Positions 40,331-51,400 of a DNA stretch of 64,000 bases are shown here, piece by piece. The DNA is from Siphonodentalium dalli (lineage: Eukaryota > Mollusca > Scaphopoda > Gadilida > Siphonodentaliidae). The stretch covers positions 5,526,734 through 5,590,733 of the forward strand of contig CP136061.1 in the NCBI GenBank assembly GCA_032622095.1. Direction: 5' to 3'. The notes below the pieces were generated by a model. The model was not told the DNA's origin. It did not search any database and was given only the letters and a program-made list of their open reading frames with translations. Each line of letters opens with the position of its first letter. Positions within the stretch are counted from its first letter, which is position 1. A program made the translations under genes and the position numbers.

Positions 40331-41506
40331 TACCCAGGGCTTTCCGTGTTACGGGGTACGGCAATATTGCAACTATTTTTCCTGCCAAATCCAAACCGGC
40401 TGGTTAAAGAGCAAGATAATGTCGTAGAATGTACATTGACATAGTTTATGTACGTCCCAGAAGTTTGACGGCTATCCTATAAATGTAACATGCCCAACGG
40501 AGAATGTGTGTCAGTGTGGGTTGAGACTTTAGGAAAATTCCACGAAAATTGCAAAGGGGTGAAACTTCAAACATCGAGATAATGTTTTTTGACGCGTACA
40601 TCTGATGGCTAGTATTAACGCGCATCCAGAGGGCGATTTTCTAATTTTCAGATGGAACGGTTTACTCGTGACAACGCTATATATCATAAAAATGTATACT
40701 TATGTAGTCTATCACTAGCCGAGTTTTTAGCCCCAAATCCAAACGGGCTAATGTAGGAGCGAGTTTCACGAAGGAGCATGTAAGCCGGTATACTGTCGGT
40801 ATGCCTTCAAAATTTGACCGCTCTACTATAAACGCAACCTGCTCAAGGGAGTGTTTGTGTCGGGTGGGTTCAGATTTGGCAAATTCCACCGAAGTTCACA
40901 AGGGGAAAATTACTCCGAAAATCTGATATTGAGATAAAAACTTTTCGACGACTGGATGTGATAAGTAGTATCTAAACGCAAGATTAGTACACTTTTTAAT
41001 GATTTAGATTGGACGGTTTAACCCTGGTAGAGTATAAAGTTGTAACGGGTGATATATATTACTCAAATTCAAACCCTCTCTTCAAGACGCAAATTCAAAC
41101 GGATTTATCAAGAAGCAAGGCAAATGCATGAATATGCTCACCGATATACTATATAGCTATGTCCGCTCTACTATAAAAGTAACCTATTGTCACGATTTGA
41201 CCTGTCCAAAACACTCCCAGAACAAAAGTTTTCCTTGGTATCAAATTTCGTCGAAATCCGTTCGTTTTACCAGATTTGACCTTGAACTGACCATTTTGAA
41301 GGTCAATGTCAGGTCGGGGTCACGACTTGACCCGCCCAAAAGACTCCCCGGACAAAAGTACCCCTAGGTATCAAATTTCGTGGAAATCCGTCTGTTTTAC
41401 CCGATTTGACCTTCGATTGACCATTTTGAAGACCAAGGTCAGGTCGGGATGGGATGGGATGGAATACCATGGAAGTATATCTGATTCCATGGAATCTGAC
41501 CTCTAG
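40331..41506 (+). mobile_element. Y4: diverged right half of an X element
   Basis: Homologous to 3039-4127 but clearly diverged, and without the left half of X or the tRNA-like dimer. Its three modules begin near 40385, 40734 and 41090, giving spacings of about 350 and 356 bp, so it keeps the full first module that X1-X3 have lost. It ends with the same hairpin-10 nt-CTAG terminus (41467-41506) and is followed by TTATTATT and a D body. A 70-codon minus-strand frame at 40677-40889 is not supported as a gene. Confidence 0.65.
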
Positions 41507-42896
41507 TTATTATTATTATTCTTCTTAGCAATTTTATAATGAGCATAGCTCAGTCAATACAAGAGTTAGAAAGCTAAAACTTTGAATGTATATATATGTA
41601 TACAAACTCTAGTGCTTAGGCCTATTGAGAATCATGTCCTCACTTGATTTGCAGAGTTATCTCCCTCTATGTGAAAAATTGGTGTTTTCAGAACTCCGAA
41701 AATATAAGGAGTACAGCACTGAAATTTGGTCGATAGATACATCTTGATATCGACTGAATCGTGAGCACATCAAAAACTTTGTCCGTCTTTCCTCTCCAGA
41801 GTTATCTCCCATATATATGTCAACCTCGAAATGTTCTGATCGCCTGTTCTCACATAGCAAGAAAGATAGCTGGATTTAGTTTCTATGCTAGTGCTGGCCG
41901 TTGTCAATATACTTCACAAAAATAATTTGGACAGGGTCGGACTTACATTTTTTGGTTAGGGTGGGGGCGAAATTTTCGCAATTTTATTTTTGCGATGATT
42001 TCAACCATTTTTACTACCATGTATCTTTAGGACGTACTAATGATCCTCCTGAAAGAATTTTGTAAATCGGTTGAGAAATGTCCAAGTTACAGACCATCGA
42101 ATATTGTATTCATACATTGGCTGAGGAGAAAGTGGTTGTGACCACAACTCCTCATAGACGACGCACATGAGCAGGATTTGGTTTATGTGAGCGTGTTATT
42201 CATAGAGAGAAGACGAATTGGTGCAATTTTTACCAAGATCCAAAAATATTTGTCCCTATTAGGGAGGGGGGCAAAAATTGTCATTTTTTTATCGTCTCAG
42301 ATTCGAACCAAAATTGTTGTGAAGTATCTATAGGACATTCTGAGAGTACTCAAGAAAGAATTTTGTAAATCGGTTGAAAAATGTAGAAATTTTGGCCCAT
42401 TAATTCTTATCAAGTTTACAGAAGATGCACTATGGATTTAAATTCCTACAACCAATCGTCACTTTTTTGGTGTCATTCGATGGGGAATTTCTAGTACTTC
42501 TAAACGATTACCTACTTGCCGTATTATGTCGATGGAAGCCAGAGATAATCGAAATGTATATACTGAACAGCATACATATAGGCCTACATAGTAGAATATC
42601 GCCACAATATCTTACTAAAACCCTACTATATAATAAAGGGGCATCAATTGCGAACACAATCACGCAAAAATTAACTCGATATCTCGAAAATTGGCCGAGA
42701 TATGGTGACTTTTCTACCCGCGTCACCCAATTCCGAGGTATGGGTGGGGGTCACACCAGAACGTTCCAACTGAACACAGAAATGTCAAGAAACCATAATA
42801 TCGACATACCAATCAATTCCGCGCGATTTCATTATTATACTTCCATGTTTTACATGGAAGTATATTGTTTTTGTGATTTTTATTTTTCTCTATTAT
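41507..42896 (+). repeat. D-family unit after Y4
   Basis: The same structure as the D unit after X1, with a few base changes (for example GACGAATTGG near 42210 and GGACATTCTG near 42335). The D hairpin is at 42836 and the leader runs into the E hairpin at 42897. The open frame from 42425 reads through the junction into E, giving 230 codons; this is a by-product of the fusion. Confidence 0.9.
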
Positions 42897-42926
42897 TATA
42901 CTTCCATATTTTAATATGGAAGTATA
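42897..42926 (+). repeat. Unit-start hairpin, E type
   Basis: A perfect 14-bp stem: TATACTTCCATATT (42897-42910), loop TT, AATATGGAAGTATA (42913-42926). The outer arms match the D and A/B/C hairpins; the inner pairs are different yet fully complementary. The next copy is at 44141. Confidence 0.9.
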
Positions 42927-44140
42927 TTGTTATTCATATTTTTATTTTTTCTTTTTCATTATTTATAGTTCTTAATATATTTTGTAACTCTTATATCTCA
43001 GACAGTTTAAAAGGTAGAACATTGGAATTTGGTAGGTATATGCACCTTGCCAAGTTACATGGAATCGAAACATTTAGGTTTGTGTCCCAACTTGATTTCC
43101 AGAGTTATGGCCCTTAAACAAAAAAAATGAAAAAAGTTTGTGCCCAGATCTTCTTTTATACGAAGCCAAACAGCTGAATTCGGTTCTCGTAATCGTGTTA
43201 ACTAACGAAAGGGTAAGAATCGGGGAAATTTTCACCAAGGTCCGAAAACAATTTGTTGACCTGGGGAGGGGTGCAAAATTTGTCAATTTTTTTCTTGTCA
43301 CCGATTCCAACCATTTTTACTGTCGGGTATCTATACGACGTACTGATGCTACTCGTGAAAGAATTTTGTAAATCGGTTGAGAAATGACCAAGTTATAACA
43401 CATCGAAAAATGTACTAATAAAGTCCATGTATAGAAAGTGCTTGTGCCCAGATCTTCTCCTAGACGAAGCGCAACAACTGGATTTGGTCTATGTGAGCGT
43501 CTTAAACATAGACAGAAGACCAAACCAGGACATTTTGACAAGGGTCCGCTCAAATATTTCCGGGCTAGGGGAGGGGCAAAATTTGTCAATTTGTTTTTGT
43601 CTCCGATTTGAACAAAAATGGTTGTGAAGTATCTATGAAATGTACTGAGTGTCGTTATGAGTGAATTTTATGAATCGGTTGAAAAATGTAGAAATTGTGG
43701 CCCCTTCCTTTTGTTCAAGTTTACAGAAAATGCACTATCAATTTAAATTCCTTCAACCGATCGTCACGTGTTTGGTGTCATTCGATGGGGAATTTCGAGT
43801 ACTTCTTAACGACTACCCACTTGCCGCATTATGTCGATGGAGGCCAGAGATATTCGAAAAGTATATACTTAACAACATACATATTGGCCTACATAGTAGA
43901 ATGACGCCACAATACCTCACCAGAACCCCGCTAACTTTTAAAGGGGAATCAAGTACGAACACAATGACGCAAAAATTAGCTCGATATCTCGAAAATTGGC
44001 AGATATATGGCGACTTTTCTATCCGCGTCACCAAATTTCGATGCATGTGTGGGGGTCACACCAGAACGTTCCAACTGAACACAGAAATGTCAATAAATCA
44101 TACTATCGACATTCCAATCAATTCCGCGCGATTCCCTTAT
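42897..44140 (+). repeat. E-family satellite unit, 1244 bp
   Basis: It opens with a third hairpin type and a leader rich in T (GTTATTCATATTTTTATT). It lacks a long ATT tract. The body carries CAGAGTTATGGCCCTTAAAC, CCAAGTTATAACACATCG and GAAATTGTGGCCCC, the E versions of the core found in all families. The last 450 bp (from 43661) align to D without gaps at roughly 11% difference. Confidence 0.9.
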
Positions 44141-44784
44141 TATACTTCCATATTTTAATATGGAAGTATATTGTTATTCATATTTTTATTTTTATTTTTC
44201 ATTATTTATAGTTCTTAATATATTTTGTAACTCTTATATCTCAGACAGTTTAAAAGGTAGAACATTGGAATTTGGTAGGTATATGCACCTTGCCAAGTTA
44301 CATGGAATCGAAACATTTAGGTTTGTGTCCCAACTTGATTTCCAGAGTTATGGCCCTTAAACAAAAAAAATGAAAAAAGTTTGTGCCCAGATCTTCTTTT
44401 ATACGAAGCCAAACAGCTGAATTCGGTTCTCGTAATCGTGTTAACTAACGAAAGGGTAAGAATCGGGGAAATTTTCACCAAGGTCCGAAAACAATTTGTT
44501 GACCTGGGGAGGGGTGCAAAATTTGTCAATTTTTTTCTTGTCACCGATTCCAACCATTTTTACTGTCGGGTATCTATACGACGTACTGATGCTACTCGTG
44601 AAAGAATTTTGTAAATCGGTTATGAAATGACCAAGTTATAACACATCGAAAAATGTACTAATAAAGTCCATGTATAGAAAGTGCTTGTGCCCAGATCTTC
44701 TCCTAGACGAAGCGCAACAACTGGATTTGGTCTATGTGAGCGTCTTAAACATAGACAGAAGACCAAACCAGGACATTTTGACAA
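44141..44784 (+). repeat. Truncated second E unit
   Basis: Nearly identical to the first 644 bp of the E unit at 42897. It stops after CATTTTGACAA, where the complete unit continues GGGTCCGCTC. Z follows. Confidence 0.9.
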
Positions 44785-44917
44785 TGTCAAAAATTACACA
44801 AATGACCACTGGCGATATATTTCAACATCCATTCATGTTGGCGCACTGTATTAAGTGTTGTATTGGCTAATGGGTAATCACTCAAAACAAAGTCGGCTGT
44901 CTGTCTTGCCGACCGGC

Positions 44918-45060
44918 CGTGATTATGCGGTTTTATCACGATGCGGCTTAAAAATGACATATTTTGAGTCCAAAAACGGTCGAAATTCATTAGTTTTAGA
45001 ATAGTAGTTCGTTTTGTTTTCACTTTTTTTAAAACCCCCATTTTTTACAAAAATAATTCT
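44918..45060 (+). repeat. Segment of Z homologous to the left end of X
   Basis: It shares ordered blocks with 1357-1490 of X1: GATTATGC, GAGTCCAAAA followed by CGG, TCGAAAT, and the GTTTTGTTTTCACTTTTT run. The match is interrupted by substitutions and small gaps, so divergence is much older than among X1-X3. Confidence 0.7.
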
Positions 45061-46433
45061 CGACTTTGACATTTGAGAATTAACAGAACTGTGGTGTCCG
45101 TCGTATATTGTTATAACACTTCTCAGCATGGACCACGTTTTCATAAAGCACAATCCGTCTTATGCGCGGACTTTCGCTTTCAGTTCTCAATTCAATTGAA
45201 ACTATTTTCTATCCGTTCACGCGCCCGTAAACCATTTTAATATATGATATATTCAAATTGAATGAATGGGAGTCAGCGTATCCCGTCCGACGCCCCAACC
45301 TTGCCACCCCTTAGTCGCTAATTTTGGTATCATAATTTCGGAACGTGACACTTTGCGGTTTGGTATTGGTTTACCATCTGACATAGTGCATAATTTTGTT
45401 GAATTCAGATCTGACCATTTAAAAATTGTCTCTTTATCATCTGTATGTGTCACGAGTGAAAATATATGACTTTATTGTTCGACTGTTAAGACCGCCGATT
45501 GCATATTTCGCATTAATTGGACGAGACGTAATGTAAAGTCTTATAACTTACGAATAGGCGACAACGTCGACGTCGTACATTCGTTCGCTACTCGGAAAAT
45601 ATACAATAAATGCCTTAAAGCGCCGACTAATTCACCACCTGCGGGTATACAAGAATATGAATCACACCAAAATTAAGCGAATTGCATATGGAATGTGTAG
45701 GTATAAGCTGCCATGTATATATCATTTCCAGAATGCTACCATTTCATGACAATCTATTTGTTAAAATACGGCACCTTAAACTGTTGGGAACATCGCGATA
45801 TAGGCAAGCGAGCAAAGAGAGTTTAATGTCATCATACCATACGCTATTTCGCTGTTCCGAAATGGGTGGTCGATCAATGTAGCATAATTACATTGAACGA
45901 CATATATAAGTATGTTTTTGTGTGAATAACGATTGTTAACTTGGTATTATGAACTTATGCATGACTGTGAAGACTTGCAATAACATATTAAATGGTAAAA
46001 TACGCGCATTCATATCCGTATATTCTCAAAAATATCCGTCTATTTTACAAGCTCGACATGCTATATTTGTTTATGGTATACCAGGGGGGGTGAAAACAAA
46101 AATTCCGGCACGTATGCCGGGGTGGGTGGGTGATCAAATCCACCAACAAGCAATTTTTTCCGCAACTAAAAAAAATAATTTCCTGCTTGTTTTTTAGTGT
46201 TTTGGCAACTGTAAACTGTAAACTGACTGCAGGCAGTTATCGTGTTGTATTTTGTTGCAAATTTTTAAATCCAAGATGGCCGCTGGCAGCCATGTTTTTT
46301 TGGCCGAATGACCTCAAAAGGACTCATTCCTATTTACATGTCCATGTCAACATCCATGATAAATAGTATGCACAGAAATTCATATACAGCTGTTTACAGT
46401 GAATTCCCCCCCGCAAATCTCTGTTTTAGTGTT

Positions 46434-46581
46434 AAAAGGGGGGGTGGGTGTCAAAAAATGGTCGGAAAAAACTGCCGAAAACGGAAAAACATTTGGCGAA
46501 GGGGGTGGGTGGATACAAAAAATGATCGAAAGGGAAAAAATGCCATACGTGCCTGAAATTTTTGTCCGACCCCCCCCCTGG
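46434..46581. repeat. G-rich imperfect direct repeat in Z
   Basis: Two segments of about 65 bp each begin with a G run then TGGGTG (46438 and 46501) and continue with A-rich DNA containing AAAAAATGGTCG or AAAAAATGATCG. A C9 run at about 46570 lies in the opposite sense. A related G-rich stretch is at about 46084-46130. The function is not apparent. Confidence 0.5.
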
Positions 46582-46899
46582 GTATACTACCGTTTCAACA
46601 CATCGGCTATTTATCATTTTGCTGGTGAGAAGGCGTATGTTCAGTTTGGTGCTATTTATGTACACAGAAAAGGCACCATTACTCGGGAAAGCAACATACC
46701 GAAATGCATATAGATGTACGCGAATCATGTTACGTTCTCACACAATGCAGCTTTCCCAAATCCGCGCTCTTTAAAATAGAATTGGCTGCATGACTGGCCT
46801 ACTTCTGATGGCACAGTGTGTTGCGCACCTGTCCGATTAAGTCGCTTTGAACCAAAAATGTATACAAAATTCGCACAAGCTGTGGAAAAGTTCGCGATC

Positions 46900-46941
46900 T
46901 TGGACAGTCAGTACAATCGGTTGGACAGTCAGTACAATCGG
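46900..46941 (+). repeat. 21-bp tandem duplication in Z
   Basis: TTGGACAGTCAGTACAATCG plus one G occurs twice in direct succession with no mismatch (46900-46920 and 46921-46941). It is a recent slippage-type duplication in otherwise single-copy DNA. Confidence 0.9.
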
Positions 46942-47776
46942 TATAAACGTTTGTAATGACATAACGTGTCTTGACAGCATTACCTGTTATGCTATTTTGA
47001 TATGTTTCTAAATTATATTTAATGCTTGATTCCTGATACACATATATAGTGACATTTCAGTGATCTTTCTAGAGCGTTCCCGAGCATGATAGAACTTCAA
47101 ATAAAACATATTCGCCTTTGTCCCATTCTGGTGATTTGGGCTCGTTTTTAGCATGTTACTAATTTTATAATAAGGCGTAATCAAGACATGTGTTATCAGT
47201 TGTGTGAGTGATTGCCATTCGCGCATAATTATTTCATAAATAAATATATCCGCTGCACGTAGATATAACCGTCACTTATAGTACTGGCCGTTGAAATCAC
47301 TGACCCGACAAACTGATAAACCAAGACTTAACACTTGGCAAATTACAGATCGGCATTGATTTAAAACTTCGCACTTCATTGTGGACAGACTATAACTATC
47401 CGTATATTTCACGAGAATATACCATCCCATAGCAGTTATAATTTTTAACATCTCAAGTCTTTAATTTGGAATATAGGCACAAGAGATAGACACATGTGTG
47501 CATGTGGAACCCGTGCATGTTCTTTATTCCCGTTGCCAATTAAATATATATATTGTACACATGTGGGTATGTATACTAATAAAACCGAACTGTGTGTGTG
47601 TTCATTTGTTTGTCGGTCTGACCTGCTATTGGTGCCCAACCGGTTGGATCATGACAAACTAAAATTGGAACACACGGTGAATTGTCACGTGGAGTGTCAT
47701 GGGATAGGTGCATCTGACGTCGTGTGATTTAATTTGGAATTCATGAATAATTTAATAACATGCTTACATCTATATC

Positions 47777-47950
47777 TACAGTATGCCCTAAGTAATCGAC
47801 TCCTTAAACATAGCAGAATTATGGGTAATATTTCAGGATTTAGCGGGAAATATAGCCTGCTGACATTCATCCGAAAGCTCTCCTGAATCCCGAAAAGTTA
47901 CCCATAATTCTGCTGTGTTTAAGGGGTCGATTACATAGGGCATTACTGTA
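47777..47950. mobile_element. Tc1/mariner-like MITE, 174 bp
   Basis: Terminal inverted repeats of about 60 bp cover most of the element. The left arm begins TACAGTATGCCCTAAG and the right arm, reversed, begins TACAGTAATGCCCTATG; both continue through TAATCGAC, CCTTAAACA, AGCAGAATTATGGGTAA. Read as TA target duplications flanking CAGTA ends, this fits Tc1/mariner elements. TATC on both sides is an alternative 4-bp duplication. There is no coding capacity. Confidence 0.75.
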
Positions 47951-48455
47951 TATCTGCGAATTTCTGTCTGTCTGCCTGTGTCTGTCTTCTACAGAAATTA
48001 CAGGAGACCATCTAGATGATACCAAAGGGTCTACTAGGGGTCACTTTTTACGAGAAATATAATTTCAAAAGTAGCCTCATTCTTAATCTTTTATTTTTGC
48101 GAACTGATGTGTTTATGATAAACATGTATCATAATATAAGGTCTGAAGTATGCATGGGTGTAACTAAATAAATACTTCAATAGTTGTGGAACGGATTAAT
48201 CGAGATAAACAAAATTACGATCGAAAAGGTGAGCCACTACTTATATTCCATGACTTTTTAAAGTTATAGATATAGTTAGAATTATTGTGGTTATGGTTAC
48301 GGCTAGAGCATGGTTATGCTTATAGAAACATTTAGTATTGGGACATGGTACGGGTTGCCGATAGGTATGGTTATGTTAAAATTTGGGTTATGGGAAAGGT
48401 AATGATTGAGAGGGGATTTGGATTGGAATATATATGATAATTATATGGAAGTATC

Positions 48456-48486
48456 AAACTTCCAATAGGAAGTTTAAAAATTCTAG
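48456..48486 (+). other. Helitron-like 3' terminus of Z
   Basis: AAACTTCC (48456-48463), loop AATA, GGAAGTTT (48468-48475) form a perfect 8-bp stem. Seven nt later comes CTAG (48483-48486), then T. The sequence differs from the X terminus except for the CTTCC/GGAAG core and TCTAG, yet the geometry is the same. ATATGGAAGTAT lies just upstream, as in the unit hairpins. Confidence 0.5.
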
Positions 48487-51400
48487 TTATTATTATTATT
48501 CTTCTTAGCAATTTTATAATGAGCATAGCTCAGTCAATACAAGAGTTAGAAAGCTAAAACTTTGAATGTATATATATGTATACAAACTCTAGTGCTTAGG
48601 CCTATTGAGAATCATGTCCTCACTTGATTTGCAGAGTTATCTCCCTCTATGTGAAAAATTGGTGTTTTCAGAACTCCGAAAATATAAGGAGTACAGCACT
48701 GAAATTTGGTCGATAGATACATCTTGATATCGACTGAATCGTGAGCACATCAAAAACTTTGTCCGTCTTTCCTCTCCAGAGTTATCTCCCATATATATGT
48801 CAACCTCGAAATGTTCTGATCGCCTGTTCTCACATAGCAAGAAAGATAGCTGGATTTAGTTTCTATGCTAGTGCTGGCCGTTGTCAATATACTTCACAAA
48901 AATAATTTGGACAGGGTCGGACTTACATTTTTTGGTTAGGGTGGGGGCGAAATTTTCGCAATTTTATTTTTGCGATGATTTCAACCATTTTTACTACCAT
49001 GTATCTTTAGGACGTACTAATGATCCTCCTGAAAGAATTTTGTAAATCGGTTGAGAAATGTCCAAGTTACAGACCATCGAATATTGTATTCATACATTGG
49101 CTGAGGAGAAAGTGGTTGTGACCACAACTCCTCATAGACGACGCACATGAGCAGGATTTGGTTTATGTGAGCGTGTTATTCATAGAGAGAAGACGAACTG
49201 GTGCAATTTTTACCAAGATCCAAAAATATTTGTCCCTATTAGGGAGGGGGGCAAAAATTGTCATTTTTTTATCGTCTCAGATTCGAACCAAAATTGTTGT
49301 GAAGTATCTATAGGACGTTCTGAGAGTACTCAAGAAAGAATTTTGTAAATCGGTTGAAAAATGTAGAAATTTTGGCCCATTAATTCTTATCAAGTTTACA
49401 GAAGATGCACTATGGATTTAAATTCCTACAACCAATCGTCACTTTTTTGGTGTCATTCGATGGGGAATTTCTAGTACTTCTAAACGATTACCTACTTGCC
49501 GTATTATGTCGATGGAAGCCAGAGATAATCGAAATGTATATACTGAACAGCATACATATAGGCCTACATAGTAGAATATCGCCACAATATCTTACTAAAA
49601 CCCTACTATATAATAAAGGGGCATCAATTGCGAACACAATCACGCAAAAATTAGCTCGATATCTCGAAAATTGGCCGAGATATGGTGACTTTTCTACCCG
49701 CGTCACCCAATTCCGAGGTATGGGTGGGGGTCACACCAGAACGTTCCAACTGAACACAGAAATGTCAAGAAACCATAATATCGACATACCAATCAATTCC
49801 GCGCGATTTCATTATTATACTTCCATGTTTTACATGGAAGTATATTGTTTTTGTGATTTTTATTTTTCTCTATTATTATTATTATTATTCTTCTTAGCAA
49901 TTTTATAATGAGCATAGCTCAGTCAATACAAGAGTTAGAAAGCTAAAACTTTGAATGTATATATATGTATACAAACTCTAGTGCTTAGGCCTATTGAGAA
50001 TCATGTCCTCACTTGATTTGCAGAGTTATCTCCCTCTATGTGAAAAATTGGTGTTTTCAGAACTCCGAAAATATAAGGAGTACAGCACTGAAATTTGGTC
50101 GATAGATACATCTTGATATCGACTGAATCGTGAGCACATCAAAAACTTTGTCCGTCTTTCCTCTCCAGAGTTATCTCCCATATATATGTCAACCTCGAAA
50201 TGTTCTGATCGCCTGTTCTCACATAGCAAGAAAGATAGCTGGATTTAGTTTCTATGCTAGTGCTGGCCGTTGTCAATATACTTCACAAAAATAATTTGGA
50301 CAGGGTCGGACTTACATTTTTTGGTTAGGGTGGGGGCGAAATTTTCGCAATTTTATTTTTGCGATGATTTCAACCATTTTTACTACCATGTATCTTTAGG
50401 ACGTACTAATGATCCTCCTGAAAGAATTTTGTAAATCGGTTGAGAAATGTCCAAGTTACAGACCATCGAATATTGTATTCATACATTGGCTGAGGAGAAA
50501 GTGGTTGTGACCACAACTCCTCATAGACGACGCACATGAGCAGGATTTGGTTTATGTGAGCGTGTTATTCATAGAGAGAAGACGAACTGGTGCAATTTTT
50601 ACCAAGATCCAAAAATATTTGTCCCTATTAGGGAGGGGGGCAAAAATTGTCATTTTTTTATCGTCTCAGATTCGAACCAAAATTGTTGTGAAGTATCTAT
50701 AGGACGTTCTGAGAGTACTCAAGAAAGAATTTTGTAAATCGGTTGAAAAATGTAGAAATTTTGGCCCATTAATTCTTATCAAGTTTACAGAAGATGCACT
50801 ATGGATTTAAATTCCTACAACCAATCGTCACTTTTTTGGTGTCATTCGATGGGGAATTTCTAGTACTTCTAAACGATTACCTACTTGCCGTATTATGTCG
50901 ATGGAAGCCAGAGATAATCGAAATGTATATACTGAACAGCATACATATAGGCCTACATAGTAGAATATCGCCACAATATCTTACTAAAACCCTACTATAT
51001 AATAAAGGGGCATCAATTGCGAACACAATCACGCAAAAATTAGCTCGATATCTCGAAAATTGGCCGAGATATGGTGACTTTTCTACCCGCGTCACCCAAT
51101 TCCGAGGTATGGGTGGGGGTCACACCAGAACGTTCCAACTGAACACAGAAATGTCAAGAAACCATAATATCGACATACCAATCAATTCCGCGCGATTTCA
51201 TTATTATACTTCCATGTTTTACATGGAAGTATATTGTTTTTGTGATTTTTATTTTTCTCTATTATTATTATTATTATTCTTCTTCTTAGCAATTTTATAA
51301 TGAGCATAGCTCAGTCAATACAAGAGTTAGAAAGCTAAAACTTTGAATGTATATATATGTATACAAACTCTAGTGCTTAGGCCTATTGAGAATCATGTCC

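Larger units (their letters stand above)
44785..48486 (+). mobile_element. Z: mostly single-copy insert, distant relative of X, with Helitron-like 3' end
   Basis: Except for 44918-45060, this 3.7-kb block matches nothing else in the window. That part resembles the left end of X: GATTATGC, then GAGTCCAAAA, TCGTTCATTTTG/TAGTTCGTTTTG and TTTTCACTTTTT in the same order and similar spacing. The right end (48456-48486) has a hairpin, a short spacer and CTAG followed by T. Between are AT-rich DNA, a 21-bp tandem duplication, G-rich segments and a MITE (47777-47950). Open frames are at most 104 codons and none is recognisable. Toward the right (48285-48380) are degenerate GGTTATGG/GGTTACGG repeats. 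Z extends about 133 bp left of the point aligned with the X start, so its 5' end is undefined. Confidence 0.45.

Noticed and set aside
42425-43117. 230-codon open frame spanning the D/E junction
   Set aside because: It is a fusion of the D frame with E leader sequence through two hairpins. Single-family versions end in the (ATT)n tract, and codon-position differences do not show constraint.
44787-45041. 84-codon minus-strand frame at the left of Z as a gene fragment
   Set aside because: Part of it overlaps the X-related segment, whose homologous frame in X contains a stop. There is no recognisable domain.
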